A DNA stretch of 64,000 bases from Phenylobacterium glaciei (GTDB lineage Bacteria > Pseudomonadota > Alphaproteobacteria > Caulobacterales > Caulobacteraceae). The notes beneath the pieces are model-generated. The model was not told where the DNA came from and did not search any database. It saw nothing but the letters and a program-made list of their open reading frames with translations. Location of the stretch: positions 186,001 through 250,000 of the forward strand of contig NZ_JAGSGD010000001.1 of NCBI RefSeq assembly GCF_016772415.1, given 5' to 3'. Below, piece after piece: positions 29,446 to 38,870 of this stretch. The stretch's first letter is position 1. Each line of letters opens with the position of its first letter. Both the position numbers and the translations under genes were made by a program.

Positions 29446-31884
29446 GTGGTGAAGATCGAGGGGCAATTGGCCGCCCAAGAATTGTCGGCACTGGATTTGT
29501 TGGGGGCGGCACGGTGGGACCACGCTGCCTTCACGACTTATGCGCTAAGCCTTTCGTTCTTCGAGGCCGTGGCCCTAGACGCGCTGGTGCGCGCCGGATC
29601 GGCGCCGCCGCTAATCATCGCAGACGTCATGGGGGTTCGAGGCGCGCTTGCCGAGTATGGTGCGCGGGTCGTCGGCAAGGACTATGATATCGAGCCCGTC
29701 AGCGTGAAGCATGGGGTGCTCCACGCGAAGGTGGCCGCGCTTGTGTCGTCGGATGACGCTCATCTCGTTGTCGGATCAGGCAACCTGACCTTCGGTGGGT
29801 GGGGCGGAAACCTTGAGGTCGCCGAGCACCTGCACCCTAGCTTTGCGGCCGACGCTTTCGACGACGCGGCGGGCTTCTTTCGCGCTCTCGCCACAACAGA
29901 TCGCGCAACGCACGACGCGGGTGACCGGCTGGAGCTGCTGGCGACTGCCCTTGAAACCGGGGCAGCCTCTGGCGTTCGCAATGGCGACGTTCGGCTTTTG
30001 CACAATCTGACCGAAGACCTCACGCGCCAACTGGTCGCGCGGGCCGACGAACTGGGGGGCGCGACCCGACTGGTTGCCGCATCACCATTTTGGGACGATG
30101 GGGCTGCCCTAGCCACCCTATGCAGGCGCCTGCGTCTCTCGGAGGCCTTCGCGCATGCCCACCCTAAGCCCGTGGTGGAAGGCCTGGGCGTGGACAACTG
30201 GCCTCGCGGGTGCGCCCTGCCGGTGCATCCGGTGGCCGTGGAATGGCTGGCGGCCGACGAGCGGCACCTTCATGCGAAGGTTTTCGAGATCCAATGTAGG
30301 CGCGGGCGGCTGCTATTTTCAGGCAGCGCCAATGGCACAGCAGCTGCGCTGGGTGGTGGGCGTAACATTGAAGCTGGCGTCCTTCGAATGTCGCGCGCTC
30401 CCCAGGTTGGGTGGACATGGGTTGCGGCAGCTCCGCCCACGCCACCGACCTCGACAAAGGACGCCGAAGCGGACGAGCAACCGGTCAATGGAGTCCTGCG
30501 AGCCCGGCTGAGCGCAGGCCGGGTAGACGGGCGTGTCTTGACCTCATTCCCGACCGGGCCTGCCCACCTTCAGATGTTGGCCGGGGGCGTCGTGCATGAG
30601 TTGGGCTTCGCAGACATCGACCCTGAAGGGCGGTTCACCTGGCAGGCTGATGGTTTGGAAGGCCAGGGCTGGGCGGTGGGTCGTGTTGTGCTTCGCTTGG
30701 TGAGGGACTCGAAGGTCGCCCAAGGCTTCGTGGCCTTTGCCGATCTGGCCGAGATTCGCCGACGTACTGGATCGGCCGCTGCCAGGCTGCTCGCTGTGCT
30801 AGCACATACCGACACCCCCGAAGACGCTGCCGCGCTCATGGCGTGGGTTTGGGACAACCCTCAGGCGCTCTCTCGTGGCCCGGCCAGCGGCGGTGGTTGG
30901 GGGCCATCGGAACCACGTGCGCGCCCGCTTGCCAACACCCACGAACTGCTCTCACCGGCCGGATCGCACCTGCCCGGAAGACCGCCGTCAGACGGGTCGC
31001 CCGCACACGACGCCGCGTGGAGACGCTTCCTCGACAACATGTTCGCCGCTTTGACGGCCCCCCGCGAAACCTTCGCGGTTCGCGATGATGCCGGTGATGA
31101 CGATGACAAGGAAGAGACGGGCGACGCGCCTACGACTAAGGAACTTGAAGCGGCACGAAAACGCGCCGAGGACCGGCGGCGACGGCGCGTAGCCTTTGAA
31201 AAGAAGGCCTTCGCGAACTTTGAGCGCCACTTCGAGCGCGTGATAGGAAACCCAACCGCTCAAGGCGGCCTCGAGTCCTTAGCTGCAATAACCCAGTATA
31301 TTTGCGGCGCCCTGGGAGCGAGCGAGGGCCGCACTCGCGGGTATTTGCAGGCGTTAGTGTCGGCCATGGTTCGAGATGGCGATATAGATCGGGATGCCGC
31401 CACGGCGGTCGTGGTCGTCGACGCAATAAGCGACGTTGGCCATAGTTGGCCAATTCGTGCCCGGGTCGCGCGGCGCAGGTTGTTGACGCGGGGATGGGTG
31501 CCAGAGGTTGCGCCCCCTGACTTGCAGCGGGCTTCAGGATTCCGAGCGCTTCTGTGTCCTGAGACCGACACCGACAAATTTTGGGCGGAGGTGGTTGGCT
31601 GTTCTACCACCCAGGAGGAAGTGCGGGCTTTCAAACGGGACATGGAGGCCGGGGGGCTGGCTAACAAATACCCCATCCTCCGCCTGCGACCAGAATGGGC
31701 CCGGCTAGAGAGCGCCCTGAAGGGCTCCGCACGTGCCCGGCGTGAAATCTACTTTGTATCGGCAGACGCGCTACGCTGCCCCTGCTCCTACACGGCCCTG
31801 CCAAGCGGCGTCCGAATTGAACTCCGCAGCGCCGCGATCGTGACCACGCCTTGCGACCATGTACTCCTCTCGGAGGAGTTCTGA
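29446..31884 (+). CDS. PLD-superfamily protein with two HKD-type motifs
   Basis: The 812-aa protein has two phospholipase-D/HKD half-sites in its first 320 residues: HAKVAALV (His93, Lys95) followed by GSGNLTFGG with Asn113, and HLHAKVFEI (His276, Lys278) followed by SGSANGTAAA with Asn296 and Glu309. This is the layout of PLD-type nucleases. The remaining ~490 residues are unrecognised and contain a Lys/Arg/Glu-rich segment (~residues 560-590) that may be a coiled coil. It begins with GTG at 29446, 57 bases after the Cys-rich gene. A DNA- or RNA-cleaving role is inferred. Confidence 0.75.
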   Translation: MVKIEGQLAAQELSALDLLGAARWDHAAFTTYALSLSFFEAVALDALVRAGSAPPLIIADVMGVRGALAEYGARVVGKDYDIEPVSVKHGVLHAKVAALVSSDDAHLVVGSGNLTFGGWGGNLEVAEHLHPSFAADAFDDAAGFFRALATTDRATHDAGDRLELLATALETGAASGVRNGDVRLLHNLTEDLTRQLVARADELGGATRLVAASPFWDDGAALATLCRRLRLSEAFAHAHPKPVVEGLGVDNWPRGCALPVHPVAVEWLAADERHLHAKVFEIQCRRGRLLFSGSANGTAAALGGGRNIEAGVLRMSRAPQVGWTWVAAAPPTPPTSTKDAEADEQPVNGVLRARLSAGRVDGRVLTSFPTGPAHLQMLAGGVVHELGFADIDPEGRFTWQADGLEGQGWAVGRVVLRLVRDSKVAQGFVAFADLAEIRRRTGSAAARLLAVLAHTDTPEDAAALMAWVWDNPQALSRGPASGGGWGPSEPRARPLANTHELLSPAGSHLPGRPPSDGSPAHDAAWRRFLDNMFAALTAPRETFAVRDDAGDDDDKEETGDAPTTKELEAARKRAEDRRRRRVAFEKKAFANFERHFERVIGNPTAQGGLESLAAITQYICGALGASEGRTRGYLQALVSAMVRDGDIDRDAATAVVVVDAISDVGHSWPIRARVARRRLLTRGWVPEVAPPDLQRASGFRALLCPETDTDKFWAEVVGCSTTQEEVRAFKRDMEAGGLANKYPILRLRPEWARLESALKGSARARREIYFVSADALRCPCSYTALPSGVRIELRSAAIVTTPCDHVLLSEEF

Positions 31885-31886
31885 AC

Positions 31887-33371
31887 GTGGCCACCATGGG
31901 GGACCTTATCGCCGCGGCGCGCGAGGCAACCGAGGCCCGGCGGACGGCGGCAAGTCAGATAAAGCCAGGCGGCGTGGACCCTCTTGGGCTTCGAGCCATC
32001 AACTTTGATCTGATGGACCGCGTGTTCCCCGGCGTGAACAACGTCGCACGACATATACGACCGTTTGTAGTGGTGACCTGGGCCTGGCGGCGTGCAGCGC
32101 AGCTGGCCGCGCGATCGGGAATGCATCAGGTCGCCGCCGAGATTTTGCAGGACTTCGTAGACCGTATTGAAGTGATCTTCGTGTGGTCGCAGTTCGCGAG
32201 CAATCCCAGCACTGATCTGCCGGGCCGAGATGTACTCGCCCCTATCCTCGCAAATGGCATCTACGAGTTCGGCGGTGCCGAGTGGACGACCCGGCGAAAC
32301 GTGCGGGAGCTTTCAACCGCGCTGAGCGCGCCAATCAACTACGGCCCCGCAACGCGGAGCCTGGGGTGGCTGACCCCGGACTTGCTCCACAGCGGCGCGT
32401 TGAAGCTTGGATCGGGTGTGGCGCGCGCGATCGACGCTTTGGAAGAGCGTCTACGTCCGCACTTGGGCCACGAAGCCTTTTCCCAATTGGGGCCCGTCAT
32501 CGTGACGGAGTTGGACGTCAAGGCCTGGAGCGGTGCATGGGCGCTTGACGACCTTGCGCCTGATGAGCGGGAGGTGATGGCGGATCTACTTGCCGGCCCG
32601 GCCGCGAATGCCGCGCGCCGCAATGGCCTCGAACTCTTGATCCAAACCTGTTCAGCCTCCGCGACGCTGGAAGAGGCAAACGTGCGCCGCGCGATGTGCG
32701 CCCTGCCAGGCTCGCTCCCCGCCTCCGAAGGCGTCTCCAGCGCTACTGCCGCGTGGCGCACGCTTCAGGTGCGACAACTCTTCCGCCTCGCTCTTGAGGG
32801 GCTCTTCTCCTGGTGCGTCGCCAAACTCGACGCGCCGATGCACACCGAGCGTCTTGTCGCGATGTTTTTGAAATCCGCAGGGGAAGATGACCCCGACGTG
32901 CAGACGTGGCTCGACGTGCCGCCAGAGACGGGGCCGGTGGAACTGATGGAGGAGCTACAAGCCTGTGTCTGGTCGGAAGACCGGGAGGCGTTTCCGGCCG
33001 TTTTCCGGCGGGCTATGGCCCTGTGTGTCGCAGAAGCGCCAGAGACCCCAGCAGGAGAAAGTCTAGATCGGCTCCCACTAACGGTAGCCGCTCGGGATGT
33101 CCGTATGCGCCTAGATGCCTCGTCAGCTTCCCTTATGACCCATGTGATCGAGGCGTGGGTATTTGGTCAGCATGTGTATTGGAGCGTCGGACGCGGCTTG
33201 GCGGACGCTCGCTCGGGCCGGCGGCGGCTGCTTCGCCTTAGGGTAGTGCTCGAGGAAGGTGGTTGGGCCAGGTCGCCAGGCGCACAACCGGGCCTTCCGA
33301 ACGCCACGCCGGATCGCCTCGCTACGATGCTGAGTCTCGCAACAGAAGCTGGCCTGGTCGTCCGCCAATAG
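31887..33371 (+). CDS. Unknown 494-aa protein paired with the PLD protein
   Basis: The GTG at 31887 has a GGAGGAG ribosome site eight bases upstream and lies two bases after the PLD stop, so the pair is translationally linked. The N-terminal block DLMDRVFPGVNNVARHIRPF then VVVTWAWRR is faintly like the FPG-xxx-RxRYFLFVPW region of DUF6361 proteins, which would fit, but the match is by eye and weak. It is mainly helical, without signal or membrane segments, with no recognisable catalytic motif. It ends the four-gene module. Confidence 0.65.
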   Translation: MATMGDLIAAAREATEARRTAASQIKPGGVDPLGLRAINFDLMDRVFPGVNNVARHIRPFVVVTWAWRRAAQLAARSGMHQVAAEILQDFVDRIEVIFVWSQFASNPSTDLPGRDVLAPILANGIYEFGGAEWTTRRNVRELSTALSAPINYGPATRSLGWLTPDLLHSGALKLGSGVARAIDALEERLRPHLGHEAFSQLGPVIVTELDVKAWSGAWALDDLAPDEREVMADLLAGPAANAARRNGLELLIQTCSASATLEEANVRRAMCALPGSLPASEGVSSATAAWRTLQVRQLFRLALEGLFSWCVAKLDAPMHTERLVAMFLKSAGEDDPDVQTWLDVPPETGPVELMEELQACVWSEDREAFPAVFRRAMALCVAEAPETPAGESLDRLPLTVAARDVRMRLDASSASLMTHVIEAWVFGQHVYWSVGRGLADARSGRRRLLRLRVVLEEGGWARSPGAQPGLPNATPDRLATMLSLATEAGLVVRQ

Positions 33372-33539
33372 CCCCCCTTGCGCAGCACATGTTGCACAAC
33401 CTGCACAGTCTCCAACGGTCGATGACCTATGTAGGGGGCGGGCTGTATAGGGGGACGGACCCCCACCCCTCTCTGGTCGTCAGGTGGCGCCGGAGGGGTA
33501 GATCGGCCGTGCTGGGCGCGCGTCCGGGTCCGACCCGCG

Positions 33540-34013
33540 CTACGGGCCGCGGGGGGCCTCGTGCGGCGCTCCCACTGCCGCCCAAGTTGGCCCAGTAGCG
33601 ACCGCTTGTCGGATCTCAATGAGGCGATCCTCTACGACCCCGACCAGCCACAACATGAAGCCCGTGCTCGTGAACGCCAGGCCGAAGGCGAGGCCAGTAC
33701 CGCCGATGCCTGCCGCCATACTGAACATGGCGAAGGCGACCCCTAGCGCCGTCAGGACAATGCCAACGCGCCGTATTGTCGATCGCTGATGCGCCGCGGA
33801 TCGCGCCGCGCCTGTGTTGGGCGGCGGGCGCACGACCATCGCCTCCGCGACTTGCCGGTCGGCGGAAAGCCGAACCCGGTGCGCTTCAAAATAGGCCTGG
33901 TGCAGGCGCGAAGCCTCAGCGTCATCGCCCGCGTCACGGGCGGCGCTGTAGAGTTCGGCAGCTTGGCGGGCGGGCAGTTTGACGAAGTCGTCGATGTCCA
34001 CGTGGGTCTCCAT
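33540..34013 (-). CDS. Small membrane protein with two C-terminal helices (unknown)
   Basis: The 157-aa protein starts METHVDIDDFVKLPARQAAE, has a soluble N-terminal half with a charged helical stretch, and then two adjacent hydrophobic segments (IVLTALGVAFAMFSMAAGIG and LAFGLAFTSTGFMLWLVGVV). It lies 8 bases downstream of the integrase on the same strand and is likely co-transcribed. It could be an inner-membrane accessory of the element, but no family is recognised. Confidence 0.6.
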   Translation of the reverse strand: METHVDIDDFVKLPARQAAELYSAARDAGDDAEASRLHQAYFEAHRVRLSADRQVAEAMVVRPPPNTGAARSAAHQRSTIRRVGIVLTALGVAFAMFSMAAGIGGTGLAFGLAFTSTGFMLWLVGVVEDRLIEIRQAVATGPTWAAVGAPHEAPRGP

Positions 34014-34021
34014 TCTGAGTG

Positions 34022-35275
34022 TTATGCGGCGGCGGCGTTCGGGCCGCTGTAGGCCTCTTGCAGCAGCTCTACGGCCTCGCCCCCGCCCCGAACGGCCTGG
34101 GTGTAGTGACCTAGCGTCACGTTGGGGTTGGCGTGGCCGGCGAGCTTGGCCACCAGACCCACCTCCACGCCCTGCGCCTGCAGGGTGGAGATGAAGCTGT
34201 GGCGGGCGGTGTGTAGGCCGACATATGGCAGGCCCAGCTCCGCGAAGATCGGGCCCCAGAAGCGGCTTCTGAAGTTCTGGTAGCTCAAGGGCCGCCCACC
34301 CATGATCCGCGGCCTGGGCCAGGGCTGAGGACGACCTTGAGACGGGAAGACGCGGTCGGGATACTCCGGGTCCCTGGGGCATCGCCCATGCCAGTCAGCA
34401 AGCAACTTACGCAGCATCGGCATCATCGGGATCTCCCGGCTGCCGGCCGCGGTCTTGGTCATATTGCACAGGGAGCCGTCGCGCTCCTGGACACGGCGGA
34501 TGCGGATCACGCCGACCTTGAAGTCCACGTCCTCCCACAGCAGGCCAAGCTGCTCGCTGGCCCGCGTCCCCGCTAGGAAGGGAAAGGCATAGTAGACGCC
34601 CCGCTCGGGGTCCGCCTGGGCGGCCTCCAGCACCGTCGCGATCTGGTCCGACGTCAGGATGGTCTTTCGCGGACGCGACGCCCTGCGCCCCGTCAACGTG
34701 GGCATGGAGGGCGGCCGGATGCCGAAATCCTCTTCTCCCAACGCCAGGACGCTCTTCAAGACCGACTTGGCGCGGTTGGCGGTGTAGTAGCCCACCTGAT
34801 CCTTCAGAAGCGTGTGCCACATGCGTATCTCCGATGTGGTCAGGTCCGTCGCCAAAATGTCGCCCAGCATAGGCTCGAAGACGGCGTCCTTGGCCGTTTC
34901 GCCGTAGCGGCTGTAGGCGTAGCGCTCCCTCGGCGTGCCCACGAGTAGCGGACCACTGATGACGTCGCCGACGATCTCGTAGCCCTTCAGGCTGCTGGGC
35001 TTGACCCGGCCGGCGCTGAACTTGAGCCAGTGATCGACCAGCATGCGGATGGTCGGCGAGCCGCGCCGGTCGTTGTAGGTGCCGCCGTGGATGGCGGCGA
35101 CGACCTTGTTCCGCGCGGCCTCGGCGTCCCCGCGCCGCTCGAACGACGGCTGCATGCGGCGGCCGGTCTTGGGGTCGTTGTAGTTCAGGAAGTAGCGGAC
35201 CTGCTTGACCTTGCCCCCGTCCGCCGTAGGCCGGCGGCGTTCGCGTCTGGTGATGGTGATCTTGAAGTCGTTCAT
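34022..35275 (-). CDS. int: Tyrosine-family site-specific integrase
   Basis: The 417-aa recombinase should catalyse insertion and excision of the element at tRNA-Gly. All active-site residues are present: Arg238 (GTRASEQLGLLWEDVD), Lys274 (TKTAAGSREIP), His355 and Arg358 (HTARHSF), His381 (AGHANPNV) and the nucleophile Tyr391 (LGHYTQAV). The N-terminus has an arm-binding/core-binding region. The start at 35275 (MNDFKITITRRERRR) is preferred. It lies about 5 kb from the right junction, unusual for an integrase, with the primase and excisionase genes between. Confidence 0.93.
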   Translation of the reverse strand: MNDFKITITRRERRRPTADGGKVKQVRYFLNYNDPKTGRRMQPSFERRGDAEAARNKVVAAIHGGTYNDRRGSPTIRMLVDHWLKFSAGRVKPSSLKGYEIVGDVISGPLLVGTPRERYAYSRYGETAKDAVFEPMLGDILATDLTTSEIRMWHTLLKDQVGYYTANRAKSVLKSVLALGEEDFGIRPPSMPTLTGRRASRPRKTILTSDQIATVLEAAQADPERGVYYAFPFLAGTRASEQLGLLWEDVDFKVGVIRIRRVQERDGSLCNMTKTAAGSREIPMMPMLRKLLADWHGRCPRDPEYPDRVFPSQGRPQPWPRPRIMGGRPLSYQNFRSRFWGPIFAELGLPYVGLHTARHSFISTLQAQGVEVGLVAKLAGHANPNVTLGHYTQAVRGGGEAVELLQEAYSGPNAAAA

Positions 35276-35286
35276 GGGTGCACCGC

Positions 35287-35598
35287 CTACCGGCTTCCCA
35301 CCGGCGGGTAGGGCGGAGCCCACGCGGTCTGCAGGCGGGCCGCGGCCTCAGCATGTAGATCCGCGGCGTGCTCGACCTCGCAGTCGAGCGTGGCCGCGTG
35401 CAGCTGTTCCAGCCAGTCGGCGTCCATCGAGGCCAGTACGACGGCCGCGCGGCTGAGGCGACGGGCCACTATGACGTCCTCGGGGGCAGCGGCGCGTCCC
35501 CAGGCCGCGCAGGCCGCCTCGTGGGCCTCCACGGCCGCCTGACGGGCCTGCTCGAGGTCGCCGCTGGCGGCGCTGGCGGGGTGGGCGATGATCGTCAT
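35287..35598 (-). CDS. Small Ala-rich helical protein (unknown)
   Basis: The 103-aa product (MTIIAHPASAASGDLEQARQ...) is Ala/Glu/Arg-rich with no signal peptide and reads as one or two long helices. It lies 11 bases upstream of the integrase on the same strand and may be an accessory or regulator. The start at 35598 was chosen because the upstream codons are unlike a protein N-terminus. No family recognised. Confidence 0.55.
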   Translation of the reverse strand: MTIIAHPASAASGDLEQARQAAVEAHEAACAAWGRAAAPEDVIVARRLSRAAVVLASMDADWLEQLHAATLDCEVEHAADLHAEAAARLQTAWAPPYPPVGSR

Positions 35599-35951
35599 TT
35601 TCAAACTCCGGTTCAGGGACCGGCCGCGCATCACGGGCCACTATCCCATTGAAATTAAAACACATCGAAGGCCGCCACATAATTTCCCCCAATGTTCAGG
35701 ACGGTTCCGATCTGCAACCAAGGCAGCAACCGGATGGCTCTGCGGGGCGGCGGAACGCGTCTCTCTGGGGCGCGGAGCCCCACCCGGGCCGGCGATTTCA
35801 ACCTCGCAGGGGGTGAAATCGCGGACGGGACGCGGGGCGGGACGGGCGGCGCAGAGACATGGCGCAGGGTGTGGAGTGCGGCGCGGAGGCATGTAGCCGC
35901 TACCCTACTCCCCCCTCTCCACCCCTATGCCTCCGTCCCGTCCCGTCCCCA
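35599..35951. other. Non-coding gap with hairpin and G/C tracts near the primase gene
   Basis: No gene is seen. The gap has an AT-rich stretch near 35640-35695 (likely promoter of the int run), a 9-bp hairpin GCGATTTCA / TGAAATCGC at 35792-35822, and GGGAC-rich and GTCCC-rich tracts at 35823-35850 and 35933-35950 that are mutually complementary. It lies just past the 3' end of the primase-helicase gene and could be a replication origin of the element; this is not demonstrated. Confidence 0.4.
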
Positions 35952-38570
35952 TCAGTAGTCCTCTGTGTTCGGGCGGTAATCGAGGGGCGGCGGGATCAGG
36001 TCGAGCGAAAGGCCGACGGCGCGAACCTTTCCTGGCGTGTTCGGGAAACGCATCGGATTCGTTGGGGTGAAGGCCCCTGGAATTTGGCCTAGTGCTCGTA
36101 TCCACCCGCCATTGGCCCATTTGGTGCCCTGGAAGACCCTGTCGATGGCCGGGGACCCATGGCGGATCATCAACCCCTCACGTTCGCTTTCGGGGCTGAA
36201 GCGCATGTCGTGGATCGCGACGATGCGTCCGGGTTCTCCTAGGTCATTCGGCCGTTTGCTCCCTTTGTGGGCGGCAAGGTCGCAAGCGATCCAGTGGCCG
36301 AGCGGGAAGGTGATCCCGTTGTTGTCCGAGACCAGGTATCCCAAGAGGTGCGACAAGGCGTCTCCCGCGTCGTCGCGCTCATGAGATTGGGCATGGAGGC
36401 GGACCGCGCCTGCCGCATCGGAAACCCATTTCTCAGCCTCTTCAGGCGTGGGCAACCTCCCGTGCAGTGCGACGTAGGCACCAGCCAATAGCGTGGACAT
36501 ATTGGTCCTATGCCGGCTGTTCTCCCTGGCAAGCGCCACCTCGAACGCGGCGATGGCGCCGGCGATGTGCCCAACATTCTTGACCATCCACGAACACCAG
36601 AGCGGCCCCATGGACGCGAAGAATTGCCGCTCCCTGGTGATCGTCCGCCCGGCCTCGGGATCGTCGCCGTGAGCCACAAGCTCCAACATGAGCACCCTGG
36701 TTTCGTCGGCCGGGCTCATTTTGCCGACGTTGACGGCCGAGAAGAACAGGGATGTGCGCACGCTGTATTGCAGGGCTTGGCCGCTCTGGGTGCCCCGCAA
36801 GACTGGAACCTGCGCAGACGATGCGCTTCGGGCGAACCTCATTACGGCCGCCAGCCTTTCTTGGCGGTGGTCGGTTTCAAATTCGTCCAGGATCACCGCT
36901 CTGCTGTCGGGTCCCAGGTTCTGCCTGATCCCCGCTTCGGTGCTTTGACCGTCGGCCGGCAGGCCAAGCGGGTACAGGATGTCGCTAACAAGCCCGTGTA
37001 TGGTCGTCTTGCCGGAATTCGGCGGCCCATAGACGAAACTGTGAGGCCGCCAAGGCAGAGCGCCGCAGATGGCGGCGACCGCCAACCAACCGAACAGAAG
37101 CAAGGCGTCTTGAGGGTGGCGCCAGGGGAACTTGCGGAGCAGGGCGAGGAGGCGATCCGCGGGAAAACCCGTCGAAATCGGCACATCAAGCGGCTCGAAG
37201 CACAGGTATACGTACTTCGTATCGTCCGGAATCTTGTCGCCGAGATTGACGATGACCCGGTCACTTTCGAGCCATACGCCGCGCCCCCTGACTTTGGCCG
37301 GATCGAACGGCCCGCGGGCTTTGCAGGCGGCAATCAACGCCTCCCCCGCCGCTTGGGCATCGTAGCCTCTGCGGTCATGTGGAAAGCTGGCTTCCCAGAA
37401 GCCGCGATCGGCGAGGCCGAGCAAGGTGCGGTGATCCAGCAACTGGTTGGCCGATAGCAGCAAGAGAATTTGGCGCTGCTGATCCAGCAAGGCGTAGTCG
37501 CCATGGCTGGTGAAGCCCATCGCCACCGGTCCGCGCTCGCCTGCATGATAAGCGCGGCCGAGTTCGATCGGTGAGGTGATCTTCTCCCAAGCGGGGCATT
37601 GATCGCAGAACTGTTCGTTTCCGCCATCTCGGACCGCCTGACAGGTTCTAGGTCCGGCTTCGCTAAGGCCTCGCGCATACTTGGCCGTCGCTTCACGCTC
37701 GTCATATCCGGGGTGCTGCCGGCTGTATGCGTGGAAGTTCTGCTCGCCGTCGATGGTGCGGCTCGTGATGGAGGCCAGGGCATACCAGTCCGGCTCGGGA
37801 CAATGCGCCGCCCCGGGGCCGGTGTAGTGCGCATACCAACCGCAACGCTGACGGATGCGATCGTGGCGTGCGGGCGGCGCCTCCCGCCTCGCTCCGGACC
37901 TCTTCTCACGGGCGGCGAGCGTCTCGTAGAGCGCAGGATCGATTCGTGCGTTGGGGTCGAAGATGATCGTCTCGACGGGCTTGGGGGGCTTCGATTTGTG
38001 GTTGTAGGTACGCGGAATGCGGCACACTCGAGCCAGGTCATAGACGGCGTCGATCTCGTAGCCTTCGGCCTTGAAGGCTCGGCTGAGTTCGCGCGCGAAA
38101 GCCCGGCGGCTTGCCTCGTGAGCCTTCCTGCCTCTGGCGTCCTCAAACGAAAGCGGCTGGTTGAATACCCAGTGTGCGTGAAGGCCGTTGCCGGTCCAGA
38201 AGACCATCGTGGGTCGGTGCACGAAACCGTCCAAAACGCGCAGGGCGGTCTCTTCGTCAGGGGGATAGGCCTTGTGGCCCTCTTTGCTCGACGCAAAGTC
38301 GATGTCAGCGAAGAAGCTCCCCACCGTGACGGTGGTGCTCGCCTTTCCGCGGCTCCTGGGGCCTAGATCCTGCTCCTGCGTCGCTACGCCGACGTAGAGG
38401 TCGTTGGTAGGCGCGAGCCTCTCGATCTCCTGCTCCAGTTGCTCCAGTCGAGCGGCGGAGAAGAATTGTGTGGTCTTTCCTTGCCGCTCCCAGAGCGCGA
38501 TAAAGCCTTCAAAGTTGGGGCCATAGATCATTTCGATCATCGTCCGCGGCGTGATGTTGAGGGTAGCCAT
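35952..38570 (-). CDS. Primase-helicase (AEP-type primase plus P-loop ATPase)
   Basis: The 872-aa protein has an N-terminal archaeo-eukaryotic-type primase fold: the catalytic Asp89-x-Asp91 in SFFADIDFASS and the GNGLHAHWVF motif (127-136). A Cys cluster at about 310-325 (FCDQC) could be a zinc site. The helicase part has Walker A GPPNSGKT (515-522) and Walker B VILDEFE (559-565). This layout is typical of plasmid and satellite replication proteins. The start at 38570 shares one base with the stop of the upstream HTH gene. No other replication gene is present, so it could drive autonomous replication of the excised element. Confidence 0.85.
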   Translation of the reverse strand: MATLNITPRTMIEMIYGPNFEGFIALWERQGKTTQFFSAARLEQLEQEIERLAPTNDLYVGVATQEQDLGPRSRGKASTTVTVGSFFADIDFASSKEGHKAYPPDEETALRVLDGFVHRPTMVFWTGNGLHAHWVFNQPLSFEDARGRKAHEASRRAFARELSRAFKAEGYEIDAVYDLARVCRIPRTYNHKSKPPKPVETIIFDPNARIDPALYETLAAREKRSGARREAPPARHDRIRQRCGWYAHYTGPGAAHCPEPDWYALASITSRTIDGEQNFHAYSRQHPGYDEREATAKYARGLSEAGPRTCQAVRDGGNEQFCDQCPAWEKITSPIELGRAYHAGERGPVAMGFTSHGDYALLDQQRQILLLLSANQLLDHRTLLGLADRGFWEASFPHDRRGYDAQAAGEALIAACKARGPFDPAKVRGRGVWLESDRVIVNLGDKIPDDTKYVYLCFEPLDVPISTGFPADRLLALLRKFPWRHPQDALLLFGWLAVAAICGALPWRPHSFVYGPPNSGKTTIHGLVSDILYPLGLPADGQSTEAGIRQNLGPDSRAVILDEFETDHRQERLAAVMRFARSASSAQVPVLRGTQSGQALQYSVRTSLFFSAVNVGKMSPADETRVLMLELVAHGDDPEAGRTITRERQFFASMGPLWCSWMVKNVGHIAGAIAAFEVALARENSRHRTNMSTLLAGAYVALHGRLPTPEEAEKWVSDAAGAVRLHAQSHERDDAGDALSHLLGYLVSDNNGITFPLGHWIACDLAAHKGSKRPNDLGEPGRIVAIHDMRFSPESEREGLMIRHGSPAIDRVFQGTKWANGGWIRALGQIPGAFTPTNPMRFPNTPGKVRAVGLSLDLIPPPLDYRPNTEDY

Positions 38571-38866
38571 TACGCGCGCCCCCGGGTTTGGCCGGCCGTG
38601 GCAATGGCGGCTTCGATATCGGGAAGGCGGACGCGCCGCCGGGCGTTGCTGAACTGATAGCTCGGCACGCCGCCGCTGTTCACCGCACGCAGCAGAAGCC
38701 AATATTTCAGGCCGGTCAGCTCCGCGGCTTCGCGGATGGTGTAGAGGCGTTGGAATGCATCGGCCGGGGGGCCACCAGCCCCATAGCTGGGCTGATCCTT
38801 GCTCAGATCGTGACAGTGTTGGGTGGGTCCCCGGCTCGGGGAGGGCTTAAGGATCGTCGTAGACAT
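38570..38866 (-). CDS. Excisionase/AlpA-like HTH protein
   Basis: The 98-aa protein has a winged-helix HTH_17 module at about residues 40-90: LYTIREAAELTGLKYWLLLR, then a wing region and RRVRLPDIEAAI. This is the excisionase/AlpA type that directs element excision or activates the primase gene. The first 35 residues are disordered. Its stop shares one base with the primase start, and its ribosome site is buried in a hairpin (38871-38889). Confidence 0.8.
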   Translation of the reverse strand: MSTTILKPSPSRGPTQHCHDLSKDQPSYGAGGPPADAFQRLYTIREAAELTGLKYWLLLRAVNSGGVPSYQFSNARRRVRLPDIEAAIATAGQTRGRA

Positions 38867-38870
38867 TGGA

